A stretch of DNA of 50,463 bases from an uncultured Rhodospirillales bacterium (GCA_903893975.1 CAITOL010000195.1:1-50463), one strand, 5' to 3'. Positions 9,436 through 18,825 are shown, counted from the first letter of the stretch. Made by a program: numbers and translations. The notes: generated from the sequence alone by a model not told the origin.

Positions 9436-10644
9436 ATGGACGACGTCGTTGCCACCTTCATGGCAAGCCCTGCCTACGCCCAAGCCGTTTCCCTGTTTGA
9501 CGCCGAGCACGAGCGGATCGTGGACGACATCATCACCCTGACCGAAATCCCCGCACCACCCTTCGGCGAGGCACCAAAAGCCGCCGCCTACCTGGAAATG
9601 CTGCGCGCGCATGGTCTGGAAGATGTCGAACTCGACGGAATCGGCAACGCCATGGGCCTGCGACGTGGTGCCGGCAATGGCGGACTGATCGTCGTCGCCG
9701 CCCATCTCGATACCGTCTTCCCCGCCGGCACAAATGTGAAAGTGCGCCGCGAAGGCACCAAATTGTTCGCCCCCGGCGTCGGTGACGACACGCGCAGCCT
9801 CGCCGTCCTGCTCGCCTATATGCGGGCGCTGGACGCGGCCGGCATTCGCACCCGGCACGATATTCTGTTCGTCGGCGATGTCGGCGAGGAAGGCCTGGGC
9901 GACCTGCGCGGCATCCGCCATCTGTTCAACGAGGGCAAATATAAGGACCGGATCGAGGCATTCTTTTCCATCGACGGACCGGACATGCAGTTTTTCGTCA
10001 CCGGTGCCGTTGGCTCCAAGCGCTACCGCGCCACCTTCCGAGGGCCAGGCGGGCACAGCTTCGGCGCTTTCGGCATCGTCTCCCCCATGAACGCCATGGC
10101 GCAGGCGATGGTGGAACTGGCACGGGTCCAGGTGCCGGCACAGCCCAAAACCACCTATTCCGTCAGCGTCACCGGCGGTGGCACCTCGGTCAACGCCATC
10201 CCGAACGAGGTTTGGATGGAGGTTGATCTGCGCTCCGAGTCACCAGCCGAACTGGCCCGGCTGGAAGCCCGCTTCCACCAGATCCTGGCCTATGCCGTCG
10301 ATGCCGAAAACCACGCCCGCTCCACCGCCCAAGGCAGCATCGTGCTGGAAACCAAGCTGATCGGCGACCGCCCGGCCGGCAGCACACCAGGGAATGCCGA
10401 CATCGTGCGCCACACCACTGCGGCCATCGCCGCGCATGGCTTCACCGCGACGCAAACGTACTCCTCGACCGACTCGAATATCCCGATGTCCCTCGGCATT
10501 CCCGCCGTCACCATCAGCTCCGGCGGCACCGCCGGGCGGGCACATTCGCTGGACGAGTGGATCGACGTGGAAAAGGCCACCTCCGTGCGCGGCATGGCCG
10601 CCGGGCTGACCGCCATCCTGGCGGTCGCCGGCGTGGAGGCGTGA
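9436..10644 (+). CDS. M20-family metallopeptidase
   Basis: A 402-residue zinc peptidase/deacylase of the M20/M25/M40 clan, probably cytoplasmic and acting on short peptides or N-acyl amino acids. Metal ligands are visible in VVAAHLDTVF (His, with catalytic Asp) and PGVGDDTRSLA (bridging Asp). The catalytic pair is in GDVGEEGLGD. A dimerisation-domain segment carries GPGGHSFGAFG, and a late His is in GRAHSLDEW. ATG 9436 is chosen over an upstream start lacking homology. The stop overlaps the GTG of the following DMT transporter (GTGA), which suggests that import/export and peptide or amino-acid turnover are co-expressed. Confidence 0.9.
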   Translation: MDDVVATFMASPAYAQAVSLFDAEHERIVDDIITLTEIPAPPFGEAPKAAAYLEMLRAHGLEDVELDGIGNAMGLRRGAGNGGLIVVAAHLDTVFPAGTNVKVRREGTKLFAPGVGDDTRSLAVLLAYMRALDAAGIRTRHDILFVGDVGEEGLGDLRGIRHLFNEGKYKDRIEAFFSIDGPDMQFFVTGAVGSKRYRATFRGPGGHSFGAFGIVSPMNAMAQAMVELARVQVPAQPKTTYSVSVTGGGTSVNAIPNEVWMEVDLRSESPAELARLEARFHQILAYAVDAENHARSTAQGSIVLETKLIGDRPAGSTPGNADIVRHTTAAIAAHGFTATQTYSSTDSNIPMSLGIPAVTISSGGTAGRAHSLDEWIDVEKATSVRGMAAGLTAILAVAGVEA

Positions 10645-11519
10645 CGCCGTCCGTTCTGCCGCAACGGTTCTGGGGGCCGGCGCTCATGGTGCTGGCCATG
10701 GCCGGCTTCGCCAGCATGGATGCGGCGAGCAAATGGATGGTGCGCGACTACAGCGTCGCGCAGCTGATGTGGGTGCGCTACGGCTTTTACTGCGTCTTCG
10801 TCGCCATGCTGGTGCGCAAGGCCGGCTTGCTGCACACCGCGCGCACCCGGCGGCCGTGGCTGCAAGCCACCCGTGCTTTCGTCGCGGTGATCGAGGCCGG
10901 CGCCTTCGTGCTCGCCTTCCGCTACCTGCCGCTGGCCGATGCGCACGCCCTTGGCTCGGCTTCCCCGCTCATCGTGGTGGCGCTGGCAGTGCCGATGTTG
11001 GGGGAGAAGGTGGACCTGCGCCGGGCGCTGGCGGTGGTGGTGGGCTTTCTCGGCGTGCTGGTGGTGGTGCGACCCGGATTTGCCGAACTCTCCTGGCCCC
11101 TGCTGATCCCGCTCTGTGCGGCGTTTCTCTGGGCGCTCTACCAAATCCTGCTGCGCCTCTGCGCCCGCACCGATACGTCGGACACCACCTTGCTCTGGTC
11201 GGCGGCCATTGGCCTGCTCGCCTCCTCCTGCGTCGGCCCGTTGAACTGGGTGCCGATGACCGGCACCGCCTGGGGCTTCATGGTGCTGATCTCGCTGCTC
11301 GGCGCCGGGGCGCATCTGGCGCTGACCAAAGCGATGCAGTTCGCCGAGGCCGCGGCGGTGCAGCCCTATAGCTACACCTTGCTGGTCTGGGCCGCCGTGC
11401 TCGGCGCGGTGATCTACGGCGATATCCCGGATGGCTGGACCTTCGCGGGCGCGGCGCTGATCGTCGGCAGCGGGCTCTACACCTGGCATCGCGATCGGCT
11501 GGACGGCAAAGGCGGCTAG
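10641..11519 (+). CDS. DMT-family (EamA) exporter
   Basis: Ten-helix drug/metabolite transporter superfamily permease, 292 aa, with two EamA repeats. Family-typical features are the early A-S-M-D-A-A-S-K-W segment, RYLPLADAHALGSASPLIV closing the first repeat, and AVQPYSYTLLVWAAVLG with Y-G-D-I-P-D in the second. GTG 10641 is chosen because it overlaps the M20 peptidase stop by four bases; an ATG at 10686 would cut into the first helix. Substrates of such carriers include amino acids and other metabolites. Pairing with a peptidase suggests, but does not prove, amino-acid export. Confidence 0.88.
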   Translation: MTPSVLPQRFWGPALMVLAMAGFASMDAASKWMVRDYSVAQLMWVRYGFYCVFVAMLVRKAGLLHTARTRRPWLQATRAFVAVIEAGAFVLAFRYLPLADAHALGSASPLIVVALAVPMLGEKVDLRRALAVVVGFLGVLVVVRPGFAELSWPLLIPLCAAFLWALYQILLRLCARTDTSDTTLLWSAAIGLLASSCVGPLNWVPMTGTAWGFMVLISLLGAGAHLALTKAMQFAEAAAVQPYSYTLLVWAAVLGAVIYGDIPDGWTFAGAALIVGSGLYTWHRDRLDGKGG

Positions 11520-11606
11520 CAAGCCCGCGCGCCTCGGATGCCAGCATGCACCAAGGTTCGCGTCTTCAGCATGATCCAGTAGTATCGGCCGATCTTGGAG
11601 GCTGCG

Positions 11607-12671
11607 ATGGTCGATCACATTCCCGGTAGTTTGCAGGCCAAGCTGGCCCGCTTGCCCAGCGCGCCCCCGGCCCGATCACGGTCGGTCTGGCCGGCATGGC
11701 CAGATCGCGGGCTGTTCGTTCTGGCTGCGGGGCTGGGCTTCGCCGGCATTCTCGCCGCCCGGCTCTCCGGGTTGGCCGGGCTGCCCACCGCGCTCGCCTC
11801 GGTCGCCTTGATCCTGGCCTACGCGATCACCTGCAAATCCGCCGGCTGGTTTGACAGCCAGCCGGACCGGCTGGGCGATAACTGCTACTATCTCGGCTTT
11901 CTGCTCACCCTCGCCAGCCTGTCCGCGGCCTTGATCGCGGTGGAAAACCACCCGGCCGATCAGCGCGGCGCGCTGGTGGAAGCCTTGATCGCCTCCTTCG
12001 GGGTGTCGCTATTCTCCACCGTCGCCGGCATCGCGCTGCGGGTGGTGTTTCTGCAAATGCGCCCGGATGGGGAAACGGCCGACGCGCAGTTGGAGCGGGA
12101 AACCCAGCACCTCGCCGCCCGGCTGCGCGACCAGTTGGCGGCGGCGGTGCTAGAGTTTGAAACCTTCCGCATGCGCACCCAGACCCAGCTCGATGCCCAG
12201 CTGGACCATGGCGGGCGCGTTGCCCAACAGGTCGGTCAGCTGGTGGATCGCATCGGCGCGGTGGTGGTGCCGCCGGACCTGCTGACGGCGAAATTCGACC
12301 AGATCGGCCGACGTGTCGAAACCCTGGTCAACGCGCTGGAAGATGCGGCAGAGGCCGATTACCAACGCCAGCGCAGCCTTGCCGGCGTGGTCGAGCATCT
12401 GGACCAGGTGTTCGCCCGCCTCGGCGACCTCGCCCCGCTGGACGCGCTGGCCCGCGAGGCCGGGCGCGCCGCGGCGAGTCTTGCCGCCACGCAGGCGCAA
12501 TCAGCGCGGCTGGCCGAAAGCCTCGGCAGCGATGCCGCCGCCATGGCGCAGGCCCAGCGCGATATCCGCCAGAGCCTGGCGCATTCCACCGCTGCCCTGG
12601 CCCAGTTGCAGGATGCGCTGGTGGAAATCGCCGAGGCCATCACCACCCAACTGGCCGCCACCCGCCCGTGA
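11607..12671 (+). CDS. Four-helix membrane protein with long coiled-coil tail, MotA/ExbB-like
   Basis: A 354-residue protein. Four hydrophobic segments lie at about 35-51, 57-75, 94-112 and 126-149. Roughly 200 residues of Ala/Gln/Leu-rich, heptad-like cytoplasmic tail follow. The last two helices, DNCYYLGFLLTLASL and LIASFGVSLFSTVAGIAL, carry Thr101 and Thr138. They recall the paired pore helices of TolQ/ExbB/MotA proton channels, which also use intramembrane threonines. ATG 11607 has GGAG six bases upstream. The stop overlaps the next gene (GTGA), whose product has an ExbD/MotB-like anchor. Assignment as a channel subunit is inference; overall I do not recognise a named family. Confidence 0.7.
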   Translation: MVDHIPGSLQAKLARLPSAPPARSRSVWPAWPDRGLFVLAAGLGFAGILAARLSGLAGLPTALASVALILAYAITCKSAGWFDSQPDRLGDNCYYLGFLLTLASLSAALIAVENHPADQRGALVEALIASFGVSLFSTVAGIALRVVFLQMRPDGETADAQLERETQHLAARLRDQLAAAVLEFETFRMRTQTQLDAQLDHGGRVAQQVGQLVDRIGAVVVPPDLLTAKFDQIGRRVETLVNALEDAAEADYQRQRSLAGVVEHLDQVFARLGDLAPLDALAREAGRAAASLAATQAQSARLAESLGSDAAAMAQAQRDIRQSLAHSTAALAQLQDALVEIAEAITTQLAATRP

Positions 12672-13456
12672 CCCGCCGTCTCGCCGACGCCCAGGGCTAT
12701 CGCCGCGGCATGGTGCTGGGGCTGACCATGGCGGAGATCATGCTGCTGCTGGTGTTCCTCATGCTACTGGCAAGCGCGGCCCTTCTGTTCCGCCACGACG
12801 ATGCCACCTCCCGCCTGGCGGCCGAGCAAAGCGCCCAATCCAAAGCGAGCGAGACGCTGGCGGCAGCCGAACTCGCCCGCAGCGCCGCGCAAGCCCAAAC
12901 GCAGGCGCTGGAGGCGGCCTTGACCGAGGCCCAGGCCGCAGCGGCCCGCGCCGAGGACGGCCGCAATTTTGCCGATGCCGCCCTGACCCGTCAGGTCACC
13001 ATCTTCCATGCCCGCACCGCCGAACTCGCCAAGGCGCAAGCCGATCTGCAGGCCATCACCGGCCAGAACGCGCAGATGCGCGCCGAATTGTCCCGGCTGC
13101 ACGGCAATGCCGGCTCCGGCCTGCCCTATTGCTGGACCACGCCAGACGGTCGGCCGATCACCGCGCTGCGGGTGCAGTTGCGCGATAGCGGCGTGATCGC
13201 CCAGGACCCGGAGCCGCGCCCAAGGGCCGACGACCCGGCCTGGGCCAGCCTCGCCGGCCTACCGCGCAACACGCTGATGCCGATTGAAGGCTTCATGGCG
13301 CAAACCGCCGCCTTCGTCGCCCTGTCCGATGCCGGGCATTGCCGGTTCGCGGTGGACGTGATCGACGGCACCAGTGCCGCGAACAAGCCCGGCTATAAGG
13401 GGCTGATGAACCGGCTTTGGGGTAGTTTTCTGCTGCATGAGATCTCCGCCGGATGA
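12668..13456 (+). CDS. Single-helix anchored coiled-coil protein, MotB/ExbD-like topology
   Basis: A 262-residue protein starting at GTG 12668 inside the upstream stop. One N-terminal helix (about 16-41), GLTMAEIMLLLVFLMLLA, contains a buried acidic residue Glu23, as ExbD/TolR/MotB anchors carry an aspartate. A coiled coil rich in Ala, Glu and Gln spans roughly 45-145. A globular C-terminal domain follows, starting with Cys-Trp (PYCWTTPDGRP) and containing HCRFAVDVIDGTS and KPGYKGLMNRLWGSF. There is no OmpA-type peptidoglycan-binding signature, unlike MotB or ZorB. From memory, similar Cys-Trp...Cys-Arg-Phe tails occur in other hypothetical proteins, but I cannot verify that here. Confidence 0.7.
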   Translation: MTRRLADAQGYRRGMVLGLTMAEIMLLLVFLMLLASAALLFRHDDATSRLAAEQSAQSKASETLAAAELARSAAQAQTQALEAALTEAQAAAARAEDGRNFADAALTRQVTIFHARTAELAKAQADLQAITGQNAQMRAELSRLHGNAGSGLPYCWTTPDGRPITALRVQLRDSGVIAQDPEPRPRADDPAWASLAGLPRNTLMPIEGFMAQTAAFVALSDAGHCRFAVDVIDGTSAANKPGYKGLMNRLWGSFLLHEISAG

Positions 13457-13656
13457 CCGACCTGCCGCAGGCGCTCGCCCGGCTGCGCGGCAGCGCCCTG
13501 CGCACGCTCGCCCGGCAAGCCCGGCTGGAACCCGCACCGGCCTGGCAGGCCTTCGCCTTGCGCCGCCGACGGCTGGCCGATGCGCTGCGGCTGCTGCGGA
13601 AAATTACCGCAGCCGGCCGCCTGCGCCGGTTGTGGATTCGGCTGATCGGGCGATAA
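13453..13656 (+). CDS. Small arginine-rich protein, third gene of the channel-like operon
   Basis: A 67-residue, strongly basic, Leu/Arg/Ala-rich protein (about a quarter arginine) with no membrane helix. Residues such as AFALRRRRLADALRLLRK suggest amphipathic helices that could bind nucleic acid, acidic lipid or the coiled coils of its neighbours. Its ATG overlaps the preceding stop (ATGA), the second such overlap in the operon, which argues for real coupled translation despite its small size. I do not recognise a family. The argE-like gene starts 25 bases later. Confidence 0.6.
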   Translation: MTDLPQALARLRGSALRTLARQARLEPAPAWQAFALRRRRLADALRLLRKITAAGRLRRLWIRLIGR

Positions 13657-13681
13657 TCCCCCGCAATTGCGGAGCACGATC

Positions 13682-14827
13682 ATGCACACGCCCACCACCG
13701 CCACCTTGCGCGACCTGATCGGCTTCAACACCGTCAGCCGCCATTCCAACCTCGCCTGCATCGACTGGGCCCGCGCGCTGGTCGAAGCCCATGGCGCCAC
13801 CACCCGGATGGATTGGAACGCCGACCGCACCAAGGCCAACATGCTCGCAACCTTTGGCGAGGGGCCGGGCGGGACGGTGTTCTCCGGCCATGTCGATGTC
13901 GTGCCGGTCGATGGCCAGGACTGGAGCCACGACCCGTTCGATGCCTGGATCGCCGATGGCCGGCTGCACGGCCGCGGTGCCTGCGACATGAAGGGCTTCG
14001 TCGCCGCCGTGCTGGCGCATGCCCCGCTGTTCGGCCAGGCCAAAACCCGCGAACCGATCCACATCGCGCTGACCTACGACGAAGAACTGGGCTGCCTCGG
14101 CATTCCGCATCTCATCAGCGCACTGGCCGACTGGAACATCCACCCGACCGGCTGCGTGGTGGGGGAGCCGACGAGCATGCGGCTGGTCTCCGCACATAAA
14201 GGCGGGCGGGTCTATCGCTGCCAGGTCACCGGCAAAGCGGCGCATTCCTCGCTCACGCCCACCGCGGTCAACGCCATCGAATACGCCGCACGCCTGATCG
14301 CCCGCATCGCCGAGATCGGCGCGCATTACCGCGACCACGGCGCCCGGGCAGAGGGGTTCGACATCCCGCACACCACCATTTCCACCAACCTGATCTCCGG
14401 CGGCAACGGCCCCAACATCGTGCCGGCGCTGGCGGAATTTTTGTTCGACTACCGCTACATTCCCGCCGACGACGCCGATGCGATCATCAACGAATTGCAC
14501 GCCAATGCCGCCATTTTGCGGGCGGAGATGCAGGCGATCGTACCGGAGACCGATATCGCCTTCATTCCGGTCAACGCCATCCCCGCCCTGGCGCCGGCGA
14601 CCAAGGCGCCGATCTACCGCCTGTCGCACCAGCTGGCGGCGGACACGGTGGTGGAGAAAGTCGCCTATGGCACCGAAGCCGGGTTCTTTCAGGATTACGG
14701 CGTGCCGACGGTGGTGATCGGCCCAGGCAGCATCCAGCAGGCGCACAAGGCCGATGAATATGTCAGCCTGGAACAGCTGGCGTTGTGCGACCGCTACATC
14801 GAAGGGTTGGTCGCGGGCCTGGGCTAA
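13682..14827 (+). CDS. argE: Acetylornithine deacetylase (ArgE family)
   Basis: A 381-residue M20-type zinc hydrolase matching the ArgE subfamily, which removes acetate from N2-acetylornithine in arginine synthesis. It shows SGHVDVVPVDG (metal His plus catalytic Asp), HGRGACDMKGF (bridging Asp), TYDEELGCLG (catalytic Glu pair) and CVVGEPTSM. The dimerisation-domain AAHSSLTP motif and a late His in QQAHKADEY are present. ATG 13682 follows GGAG; a 5-codon longer start is possible. Many alphaproteobacterial enzymes of this type sit outside arg operons and may deacetylate other N-acyl amino acids, so the exact substrate is less certain than the family. Confidence 0.88.
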   Translation: MHTPTTATLRDLIGFNTVSRHSNLACIDWARALVEAHGATTRMDWNADRTKANMLATFGEGPGGTVFSGHVDVVPVDGQDWSHDPFDAWIADGRLHGRGACDMKGFVAAVLAHAPLFGQAKTREPIHIALTYDEELGCLGIPHLISALADWNIHPTGCVVGEPTSMRLVSAHKGGRVYRCQVTGKAAHSSLTPTAVNAIEYAARLIARIAEIGAHYRDHGARAEGFDIPHTTISTNLISGGNGPNIVPALAEFLFDYRYIPADDADAIINELHANAAILRAEMQAIVPETDIAFIPVNAIPALAPATKAPIYRLSHQLAADTVVEKVAYGTEAGFFQDYGVPTVVIGPGSIQQAHKADEYVSLEQLALCDRYIEGLVAGLG

Positions 14828-14908
14828 TGCACACCGCTTGACAGCGGCAGCCGAACGGCGAAGCTTGCGCCCAAGCCAAAATCAACTGGCATCAGCGGGA
14901 GCGTCAAC

Positions 14909-16483
14909 GTGGCAATGCAACGTCGCAATTTGCTGAAAACCGCCGCGCTCGGCGCGGCTGCCCTCGCCGCCCCCAAGGCGCTCGCCGCCGACCGCGCGCG
15001 CACCCTCATCTACGTGCCAAGCTCGGACCTGGCCTCGCTCGACCCCGGCTACCTCGCCCCCGGCGTCAGCATCGTGCACGGCTTCATGGTGTGGGACACG
15101 CTCTACGGCGTGGATGAACAGTTCAACGTCAAGCCGCAAATGGTCGAAGGCCATGTGGTCGAAAACGACGGCAAAGCCTGGCGCCTAACGCTGCGCCCCG
15201 GCCTGAAATTCCATGATGGGGAGCCGGTGCGCGCCCGCGACGCGGTGGCCAGCATCAAACGTTGGGCTGGGATTGATGTGCTCGGCGCCAAGCTGCTTTC
15301 GGTGACCGACGAGCTCAGCGCGCCGTCGGATCGGGAGATCGTCTTCCGCCTCAAACGCCCCTTCCCGCTGCTACCCTGGTCGCTGGCCAAGCCTGCCACC
15401 TATTCCGCCTTTATCATGCCCGAGCGCCTGGTGCTGCCCGCCGGCAACAAGGGGCCGATCGCCGAGATTATCGGCAGTGGCCCCTATCGCTACCTCGCCA
15501 ATGAACGTGTCGCCGGCTCCCGCGTCGCCTATGCCCGCAACGACGCCTATGTGCCGCGCCAGGAAGCACCGAACTGGGGCACCGGGGCTAAGATCGCCTA
15601 TTTCGACCGCGTGGTCTGGAACGTGATCCCCGATGCCGGCACGGCGGCGGCGGCGTTGCAGAAGGGCGAGGTGGATTGGTGGGAGCTGCCGCCGGTCGAT
15701 CTGGTGCCGCTGCTTCGCGCCGACCCCAATCTGAAAGTACTGGTCAAAGACATTGTCGGCGGCGAAGCCGGCCTGCGCATGCACGCGCGCGTCGCCCCGT
15801 TCGACAATCCCGGCGTGCGCCGCGCGGTGCTGACCAGCATCGACCAGGCCGAATACATGCAGGCCATCGCCGGCGACGACCGCAACCTGTGGCGCGACAA
15901 AGTCGGTGTCTGGAGCATCGGCAAGCCGATGAGCACCGATGCGGGGATCGAGGTCATGTCCGGCGACCTCAACAAAGCCCGACAGATGCTGGGCGCTGCC
16001 GGCTACAAGGGCGAGACCGTCGCCATCCTGGCACCGGCCGATGTGCCCACCCTCTACACCTTCGCCCAGATCACCGCTGACCGCCTGCAGCGCATCGGCA
16101 TGAAGGTGGATCTGCAAACCATGGATTTCGGTACCATGATCCAGCGCCGCACCAATCGCGGCCTGCCGGACAAAGGCGGCTGGAGCATGTTCTTCGTCTG
16201 GTTCGACGGGGTGAACCGCTTCAACCCCGCCTCCAACCTCGGCATCACCGGCACCTATTTCGGCTGGCCGGAGGTGCCGGAGATCGACGCGCTGCGCGAA
16301 CAATGGTTCGAAGCCCCGGACGAAGCGGCGCAGCGCGAACTGGCGCGCCAAATTCAGTTGCTGGTCTGGCGCGACGTGCCGTTCATTCCGCTCGGCACCT
16401 ACTACCAGACCACCGCCTTTCACCGCTCCCTCAGCGGTATCAGCCGGGCCGGGGTGGATTTCGTCAACGTCAAACGCAGCTAA
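14909..16483 (+). CDS. ABC transporter substrate-binding protein (peptide/Ni class), Tat-exported
   Basis: A 524-residue family 5 (DppA/OppA-like) extracellular solute-binding protein. The N-terminus has a twin-arginine signal, QRRNLLKTAALGAAALAAP, ending near AKALA-A, so it is predicted to be folded before export to the periplasm. Family features include LKFHDGEPV and the IGSGPYRY region. The start is GTG 14909 (GGGAG about six bases upstream) or ATG 14915. The next gene is a clear paralogue, and no permease or ATPase genes flank them, so they must share a transporter encoded elsewhere or serve another role. The ligand is unknown. Confidence 0.9.
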   Translation: MAMQRRNLLKTAALGAAALAAPKALAADRARTLIYVPSSDLASLDPGYLAPGVSIVHGFMVWDTLYGVDEQFNVKPQMVEGHVVENDGKAWRLTLRPGLKFHDGEPVRARDAVASIKRWAGIDVLGAKLLSVTDELSAPSDREIVFRLKRPFPLLPWSLAKPATYSAFIMPERLVLPAGNKGPIAEIIGSGPYRYLANERVAGSRVAYARNDAYVPRQEAPNWGTGAKIAYFDRVVWNVIPDAGTAAAALQKGEVDWWELPPVDLVPLLRADPNLKVLVKDIVGGEAGLRMHARVAPFDNPGVRRAVLTSIDQAEYMQAIAGDDRNLWRDKVGVWSIGKPMSTDAGIEVMSGDLNKARQMLGAAGYKGETVAILAPADVPTLYTFAQITADRLQRIGMKVDLQTMDFGTMIQRRTNRGLPDKGGWSMFFVWFDGVNRFNPASNLGITGTYFGWPEVPEIDALREQWFEAPDEAAQRELARQIQLLVWRDVPFIPLGTYYQTTAFHRSLSGISRAGVDFVNVKRS

Positions 16484-16495
16484 GGGGGCCGGCCA

Positions 16496-18076
16496 ATGCC
16501 CCGCCCCGATCTGTCCCGTCGGAACCTGCTGGCCCGCCTGCCCTTCGCCGTCGCCGGCCTGACCGCCCCGTTGGTGGCCCAGGCGCAAAGCGTGGATACG
16601 CTCACCTACGTACCGGTGGCCGATCTGACGGTGCTGGACCCGTATTTCGGCGGCCCGGACGTCACCATCCAGCATGGCTACATGGTGTTCGATGCGCTTT
16701 ACGGCCTGGATGCGGACTTCAATCCGCAGCCGCAAATGGTCGCCGGCCATACGATCGACGACGACGGCAAACGCTGGCGGCTGACCTTGCGCGACGGGCT
16801 ACGTTTCCACGATGGCGAACCGGTGCTGGCCGAGGACGTGGTGGCCTGCATCCGCAAATGGAGCACCATCGACGTCTTTGGCGGCAAGCTGGCGCGGGTC
16901 ACCGATGCGCTGACGGTGGTGTCGGACAAGGTGATCGAATTTCGCCTGAAACGGCCGTTCTTTCGACTGCCCGCGGCGCTGGGCAAACCGGCCACCTACC
17001 CGCTCTTCATCATGCCCAAACGCCTGGCCGCCATCGCCGGCAGCGGCAAACTGACCGACGTCGTCGGCAGCGGCCCCTATCGTTACCTCGCCCACGAACG
17101 CGTGGTCGGCGCCCGCGCGGTCTATGAACGCAACGATGCCTACCAACCCCGCGCCGAACCCAGCACTTGGCTCGACGGCGGCAAGGTGGCGCATTTCAAG
17201 CGCGTGGTCTGGCAGGTGATCCCCGATGCCGCCACCGCTGCCGCCAGCCTGCAAAAGGGCGAGGTGGACTGGTGGGGCGACGTGCCGCCCGACCTCGCGC
17301 CATCGTTACGGCGTGACCCGAACCTGACCGTGCAGGTCAACGACATCATCGGCGGGGAGGCGATCATGCGCTTCAACGCGCTCTATCCGCCGTTCGACAA
17401 TCCCGCCATCCGCCGCGCGGTGCTGCCGGCCATCAACCAGGCCGAATTCATGACCGCCGCGAGCGGTGAGGACCGCACGCTGTGGCGCGACCGGGTGGGG
17501 GTGTGGAGCGTCGGCAAACCGATGAGCACCGATGCCGGGATCGAGGTGCTGGAGGGCAACGTCGCCAAGGCGCGGCAAAAGCTGCAAGAGGCCGGCTACC
17601 AAGGCGAAACCGTGGTCATGCTCGCCGCCGCCGATTACCCCAGCCTGTTCGCCTGCGCCCAGGTCGGCGCCGATCTGCTGCGCCGGATCGGCTTCAAGGT
17701 CGATGTGCAAACGCTGGATTTCGGCAGCCAGACCGTGCGGCGCAGCAACAAATCCCCACCCGCGCAAGGCGGCTGGAACGTGTTCATCAACCTGTTCAAC
17801 GGCTTCAACCGCTTCGATCCGGCCGCCCATCTGGGCATTACCAGCACCTGGGCCGGCTGGCCGAAAATCGACGAGATCGAAGCCCTGCGCGAACAATGGT
17901 TCGATGCCCCGGACCTCGCCACCAGCAAAGCCATCGCGCGCGAGATCCAGCTGCTGGTCTGGCGCGATGCGCCGTACATCCCGCTCGGCAGTTTCTACCC
18001 GCTGACCGCGTTCAAACGCACGATCAGCGGGGTGTCACGCGCCGGGGCCGGCTTCGTCAACGTCCAGCGCGGTTAG
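16496..18076 (+). CDS. ABC transporter substrate-binding protein, tandem paralogue
   Basis: A 526-residue solute-binding protein of the same DppA-like family, 12 bases downstream of its paralogue. It again carries a Tat-like motif, [19 protein letters not shown]. The two share long identical or near-identical segments throughout, for example [25 protein letters not shown], [16 protein letters not shown] and ALREQWF, so this is a tandem duplication that has since diverged. Ligand-contacting loops differ ([12 protein letters not shown] against PPVDLVPLLRADP), so binding preferences may differ. The stop overlaps the convergent SDR stop by four bases (TTAG, 18073-18076). Confidence 0.9.
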   Translation: MPRPDLSRRNLLARLPFAVAGLTAPLVAQAQSVDTLTYVPVADLTVLDPYFGGPDVTIQHGYMVFDALYGLDADFNPQPQMVAGHTIDDDGKRWRLTLRDGLRFHDGEPVLAEDVVACIRKWSTIDVFGGKLARVTDALTVVSDKVIEFRLKRPFFRLPAALGKPATYPLFIMPKRLAAIAGSGKLTDVVGSGPYRYLAHERVVGARAVYERNDAYQPRAEPSTWLDGGKVAHFKRVVWQVIPDAATAAASLQKGEVDWWGDVPPDLAPSLRRDPNLTVQVNDIIGGEAIMRFNALYPPFDNPAIRRAVLPAINQAEFMTAASGEDRTLWRDRVGVWSVGKPMSTDAGIEVLEGNVAKARQKLQEAGYQGETVVMLAAADYPSLFACAQVGADLLRRIGFKVDVQTLDFGSQTVRRSNKSPPAQGGWNVFINLFNGFNRFDPAAHLGITSTWAGWPKIDEIEALREQWFDAPDLATSKAIAREIQLLVWRDAPYIPLGSFYPLTAFKRTISGVSRAGAGFVNVQRG

Positions 18077-18825
18077 CCGCGCCCGGCGAACGGCATCTTC
18101 GTCGCCATCACGTTGACGAACATCGCATTCGCGTCGGGCCCCAGCCCGGCCATGTAGACGATGGTCTTGCCCACATTGGTCACATCCATCGTCGGCTCGA
18201 CCATCATCTCGCCGTTCGGCTGGATCACGCCTTTGGCCATCCGCGCCGTCATCGGCGTGGCGGCGTTGCCAATGTCGATCTGCCCGCAGGCGATGTCATA
18301 GGCGCGGCCATCGAGCGAGATCGACTTGGTCAGCCCGGTGATCGCATGCTTGGTGGACGTATAGGCCGCCGAGCCGGGCCGCGGCGTATGCGCGGAAATG
18401 GAGCCGTTATTGATGATCCGACCGCCTTGCGGCGACTGGTCGCGCATCATGCGGAACGCCGCGTTGGCGCATAAAAATGCCCCGTTCAGGTTCACCGCCA
18501 CCACCTGGGTCCATTGGTCCCAGGTGAAATCGCCAAAATTCGTGCTCGGCACATTGCCGCCGGCATTGTTGAACAGCACGTCCAACCGGCCGTACGCCGC
18601 CTTGGTCGCCGCGAACAGTGCCTCCACCTGGGCGGGGTCGGTCACATCGGTCGGCACCACCAGGGTTTGCCCGGCCGCCGCACCGGCCAGCGCCACGGTT
18701 TCCTCCAACGCATCGCGGCGGCGGCCGGTCAGCACCACCGCATAGCCGTCGGCCAATAACGCGTGCGCGGCGGCCCGGCCCACGCCGCTACCTGCCCCGG
18801 TGACCATTGCGATACGCTGCGCCAT
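18073..18825 (-). CDS. SDR-family NAD(P)-dependent oxidoreductase
   Basis: A 250-residue classical short-chain dehydrogenase/reductase. The Rossmann motif TGAGSGVG, the NNAGG motif, an active-site serine in NNGSISAH and the Y-T-S-T-K catalytic pair are all present in order and spacing. Start ATG 18825 is chosen because GGAGGA sits six bases upstream; an ATG two codons earlier abuts that site. Substrate is unknown. It lies divergent from the class III aminotransferase and convergent with the binding-protein pair, so pathway membership is unclear. Confidence 0.9.
   Translation of the reverse strand: MAQRIAMVTGAGSGVGRAAAHALLADGYAVVLTGRRRDALEETVALAGAAAGQTLVVPTDVTDPAQVEALFAATKAAYGRLDVLFNNAGGNVPSTNFGDFTWDQWTQVVAVNLNGAFLCANAAFRMMRDQSPQGGRIINNGSISAHTPRPGSAAYTSTKHAITGLTKSISLDGRAYDIACGQIDIGNAATPMTARMAKGVIQPNGEMMVEPTMDVTNVGKTIVYMAGLGPDANAMFVNVMATKMPFAGRG

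Noticed and set aside
11607-13656. Zorya-type anti-phage system
   Set aside because: No OmpA domain in the second protein and no helicase or nuclease genes beside it; neighbours are metabolic.
14837-14842. CTTGAC as a -35 element for the binding-protein pair (also near 18870 for the aminotransferase)
   Set aside because: No convincing -10 element at 16-18 bases; a single hexamer is too weak to call a promoter.
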